A stretch of 64,000 nt of DNA, taken from contig NZ_MDUX01000012.1 of assembly GCF_014736495.1 (NCBI RefSeq), forward strand, positions 1 to 64,000, read 5' to 3'. The translations under genes were made by a program, and so were the position numbers. The notes beneath the pieces were generated by a model. That model saw only the letters and a program-made list of their open reading frames with translations, was not told the origin of the DNA and made no database searches. Within the stretch, counting starts at the first letter, position 1. The number at the start of each line of letters is the position of its first letter. This document shows positions 61,507-64,000 of the stretch, one piece after another. Origin of the DNA: Candidatus Dactylopiibacterium carminicum (lineage in GTDB: Bacteria > Pseudomonadota > Gammaproteobacteria > Burkholderiales > Rhodocyclaceae).

Positions 61507-61535
61507 AAAACCCCCGGCCTCGACCGGGAGTTTTT
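61507..61535. terminator. bidirectional terminator between pepN and mscL
   Basis: AAAACCCCCGG-CCTCGA-CCGGGAGTTTTT: an imperfect stem with an A run on one side and a T run on the other, placed between two convergent genes. Confidence 0.82.
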
Positions 61536-61588
61536 CATCGCCGGGCGACAGATCGAGGGGCCACTCCCGATATCTGCCCGAACGCACC

Positions 61589-62008
61589 TCACTTCTTCAG
61601 TGCATCGCGGATCTCGCGCAGCAGCTCGATATCCTCGGGGGTGGCTGCCGGAGCGTCCGGCTTCTCGCGCTTGAGGCGGTTGATCTGCTTGATCATCACG
61701 AAGATCACGAAAGCAAGGATGGTGAAGTTGATCGCCTCGGTGAGGAACACACCGTAGGCGAACACCGGCACCTGTGCCTTGCGCAAGGCATCCAGCGTCT
61801 CTGGCACGCCCTCGGGAATGCTTCCCAACGTGATGAACAGGCCCGAGAAATCCACTTTGCCGATCAGGGCGCCGACCAGCGGCATGATCACATCGTTGAC
61901 CATGGAACTGACGATCTTGCCGAAGGCGCCGCCGATGATCACACCGACAGCCAGATCGATGACGTTGCCTTTCAGGGCGAACTCGCGGAATTCGGAAATG
62001 AAGCTCAT
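61589..62008 (-). CDS. mscL: large-conductance mechanosensitive channel MscL
   Basis: 139 residues. [20 protein letters not shown] is the MscL signature on helix 1, with [11 protein letters not shown] following, then TM2 ([15 protein letters not shown]) and a C-terminal helix ending in L-R-E-I-R-D-A-L. The pentameric channel opens under hypo-osmotic stress to release solutes. The gene is convergent with pepN. GGGGAGG lies upstream of the ATG at 62008. Confidence 0.96.
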   Translation of the reverse strand: MSFISEFREFALKGNVIDLAVGVIIGGAFGKIVSSMVNDVIMPLVGALIGKVDFSGLFITLGSIPEGVPETLDALRKAQVPVFAYGVFLTEAINFTILAFVIFVMIKQINRLKREKPDAPAATPEDIELLREIRDALKK

Positions 62009-62185
62009 ACAGGATCCTCCCCGGTGAATGGACTGTGTTGAAAGCGGATGTGCGCGTCATGGCGCCGGTGCGAAGTGTGGCGCACCCCCCGGGGCGCGGC
62101 AAGCCGTTCGGGAGCCGATCTGCGTCATCCGACACAGCTTTGCCCTCGGGTATGATGCGACCTCCCTCTTCGCGGAGGTCCGGCC

Positions 62186-64000
62186 TTGTCCCGAACGAAC
62201 TCCATCTTGCTGCGCGTGCTGGGACTCGTGCTCGGCGGCATCTGTGCATTGTTGCTGGCGGCATCGCTGCTGGCCTGGGCGCGCTTCGACGGCGCCCAGG
62301 CGGCAGTTGAACTGGAACAGTATTTCAAGACCCACTACCAGCGCACGCTGGTGATGGCGAATGCACCACGCCTGTTGCCCTGGCCCAGCCCCACCCTGTA
62401 TCTGCAACGCCTGACGCTGTCCGAACCGCGCCGCGCCGATGTCGTCGCCCAGGTCCGCGAACTGCGCCTGCGCCTGGCCTGGCTGCCGCTGATGGCCGGC
62501 CGCGTCGAAATTCGCGCTGTCGAACTGGGCCCCTCCTCCGCCGCGCTGATCCGCGAACGGGACGGCCGCTGGAATTTCGCCGACCTGCTGGCCGACCCTC
62601 CCACCGACGACACCCTGCCCTGGCCGCTGAAGCTGGAACGCATCGCCCTCGACAAACTCGATCTGAACCTGCTCGACCGGGGTGACAACACCCAGACCCA
62701 ACTGCACGACCTCAGTCTCACGCTCGACCGCCCCCAGATCGGAAGCCCTGCGCGGCTGTGCTGGCAGGGGCGTTTCCTGCAGCCCCAGGACGCAGCGCTG
62801 AATCTGCAGGGCAATGCCCGCCTGACGCTGTCACCGGAGCTGAAGGCAGCGCAGCTCGAAGCCATGACCACCCGTTTTGACGGCGAGCTGGAAGGCTTCG
62901 CGGGTATCAGTGGCGAACTGCGCGCAGACACGCTGAGCTGGGACCGGGACAGCGCCGCCGGCGAACTGAGCGGCCTGCGTATGCATGCCAGCGGCGCACG
63001 CGGTGGCGAACGGCGTGAATGGCAGCTCACCCTGCCGAAGCTGCATTGGCAGGACAAACGCATCGGCGGCGAAGCACTCGCCGCGCGCATGGTGTCGCGC
63101 GACGGCTCGCGCAGCCTGCAGGTAGAGCTGCAACTGCCCACCCTGGCTCCCACCGAGCAAGGCTTCGATACCGCCAGCGCCCGCCTGCAGGCCCAATTCA
63201 CGCAAGGCGCGCTGAATGGCGACAGTACCCTGGGCTTCACGCTTTCCGCCAACCCTGCCGACGGCCAATGGCGGGTTTCCGCGCTGGACGGCAACTGCCG
63301 CCTGCAACACCCGGCACTGCGCAAGGCGATCACGCTCGGCCTCGGCGGCCAGGGCAGCTGGCAGCCGGCACGCGGTGGCGAACTGGCACTGCAACTGGCG
63401 CAGGGCGACCAACGGCTGACCGCCCAGGCCAGCCTGCCCAGACTGCGCCCATTGCAAGCCCGGCTGAGCCTGCAGGGAGATGCGCTGGACTTCGACAGCT
63501 TGCTAGACCCTGACGAACTGCCCGCGCTGCTGGCCCAGCCGCTGCCCCCCGAGGCAGCCCTGAGCGGCCGCCTGACACTGGCCGAGGCCCAGGCCGGCGG
63601 CGTGCATTGGCAGAACCTGCAGCTCCCCTTCGTGCTGGACAAAGGCCGCTTCAGCAGCAGCGGCTACACGGCCTCGGCGCACGGTGGCCGCTTCAAGGGA
63701 GACCTGCTGCTGGACACGACCGGCGGGCGGCTGGAATCCAGCGGCGAGTTCTCCACCATCGCACTGGAATCCCTGCGCGACGAAGCCCGCCTGCCCCTGC
63801 CGGCGGTCGGCAAGCTCTCGGGCTCCTATCGCATCGCAGCGCCACTGGCCGCCGGCCGCAATCCGCTGGCCCAGGCCAAGGGCGCCCTGCGCTGGCGCCT
63901 GGAACAAGCGCGTCTGGATGGGGTCGACTTCGCACGTAGCCTGCGCGAGCTGCGCCCGGACATCGAAGCCGGCACGCCGGGCGCGCGCCGGCCGGACACA
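62186..64000 (+). CDS. AsmA-family protein, N-terminal part (runs off the window)
   Basis: 605 codons are open to the right edge without a stop. The start is TTG at 62186, seven bases after a GGAGG; no ATG/GTG in frame gives a better start. One N-terminal membrane anchor (V-L-G-L-V-L-G-G-I-C-A-L-L-L-A) is followed by a periplasmic beta-rich region beginning L-P-W-P-S-P-T-L-Y-L-Q-R-L and continuing with R-D-G-R-W-N-F-A-D-L-L. This is the pattern of AsmA-type bridge proteins that help move lipids between the envelope membranes. It is divergent from mscL. Confidence 0.82.
   Translation, partial: MSRTNSILLRVLGLVLGGICALLLAASLLAWARFDGAQAAVELEQYFKTHYQRTLVMANAPRLLPWPSPTLYLQRLTLSEPRRADVVAQVRELRLRLAWLPLMAGRVEIRAVELGPSSAALIRERDGRWNFADLLADPPTDDTLPWPLKLERIALDKLDLNLLDRGDNTQTQLHDLSLTLDRPQIGSPARLCWQGRFLQPQDAALNLQGNARLTLSPELKAAQLEAMTTRFDGELEGFAGISGELRADTLSWDRDSAAGELSGLRMHASGARGGERREWQLTLPKLHWQDKRIGGEALAARMVSRDGSRSLQVELQLPTLAPTEQGFDTASARLQAQFTQGALNGDSTLGFTLSANPADGQWRVSALDGNCRLQHPALRKAITLGLGGQGSWQPARGGELALQLAQGDQRLTAQASLPRLRPLQARLSLQGDALDFDSLLDPDELPALLAQPLPPEAALSGRLTLAEAQAGGVHWQNLQLPFVLDKGRFSSSGYTASAHGGRFKGDLLLDTTGGRLESSGEFSTIALESLRDEARLPLPAVGKLSGSYRIAAPLAAGRNPLAQAKGALRWRLEQARLDGVDFARSLRELRPDIEAGTPGARRPDT

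Noticed and set aside
1-64000. tRNA, rRNA and CRISPR arrays
   Set aside because: I scanned the spacers by eye and saw no cloverleaf, rRNA or repeat-spacer pattern; a covariance-model search would be decisive.
1-64000. Insertion sequences, prophage or integrative element boundaries
   Set aside because: No transposase, integrase or target-site duplications were seen; the repeats present are short REP-like elements.

Overview
The window is about 65% G+C, densely coded, with many one- to four-base gene overlaps. Gene content (TonB receptors with FecIR signalling, several chemoreceptors, cowN with a cooA-type regulator, a DUF2249/hemerythrin cluster, the priA-hemE order, REP-like intergenic repeats) fits a chromosomal segment of a betaproteobacterium, probably a Rhodocyclales-type, free-living and possibly nitrogen-fixing or denitrifying organism. 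The taxon is inferred from gene content only.

Layout. 1-3.4 kb: a ureide/pyrimidine-type cassette on the minus strand (pyrE-like phosphoribosyltransferase, N-carbamoyl-amino-acid hydrolase, start of a solute-binding protein) with a divergent LysR gene. 3.4-16.3 kb: mixed chromosomal genes (VanZ-like, GlsB-like, FMN reductase, DUF4139 protein, nitroreductase, heparinase-like protein, ClC channel, PAS-PAS-GAF-GGDEF-EAL protein, GNAT acetyltransferase, chemoreceptor). 16.4-23.1 kb: iron uptake, with an STN-type TonB receptor, FecR and FecI transcribed left and a FepA-like catecholate receptor transcribed right, both flanked by Fur-like sequences. 23.3-25.4 kb: chemoreceptor and CoA-binding protein.

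25.5-37.1 kb is a heterocycle/ureide catabolic island. A seven-gene leftward operon (NMT1/TauA-type binding protein, permease, ATPase, deaminase-type amidohydrolase, arylmalonate-decarboxylase/maleate-isomerase-fold enzyme, hydantoinase, FAH-type hydratase) faces a rightward GntR regulator, a disrupted amidase and a hydantoin-racemase-fold protein, followed by a convergent MFS exporter. The 319-base divergent promoter carries three copies of a TTGTnACAA palindrome, likely the GntR operator.

37.2-45.9 kb: DUF2141 protein, Cache chemoreceptor, a DUF134 plus NifX/NifB-type protein pair with a Cys/His-rich tail, flavin reductase-like protein, an AraC-MGMT DNA repair protein, an EamA transporter, and then cooA-cowN. 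A sequence matching the CooA consensus TGTCA-N6-CGACA lies upstream of cowN in class II geometry to a plausible -10. This is the clearest functional circuit in the window: CO sensing driving a protein that protects nitrogenase from CO. An EAL phosphodiesterase follows. 45.9-64 kb: amino-acid ABC transporter (no ATPase), LysE exporter, a lower-GC lipoprotein, a membrane protein/DUF2249/hemerythrin operon, Nudix-priA, a DnaA-box-rich spacer, hemE, a second hemerythrin, pepN (with an in-frame REP-like insertion), mscL and the start of an AsmA-family gene that initiates at TTG.

Five genes show frame breaks (near 55, 2748, 7780, 16140 and 34090). Three are explained by one missing base in a C or G run, which suggests sequencing error. 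The amidase break also removes several conserved residues and looks more like a real lesion.
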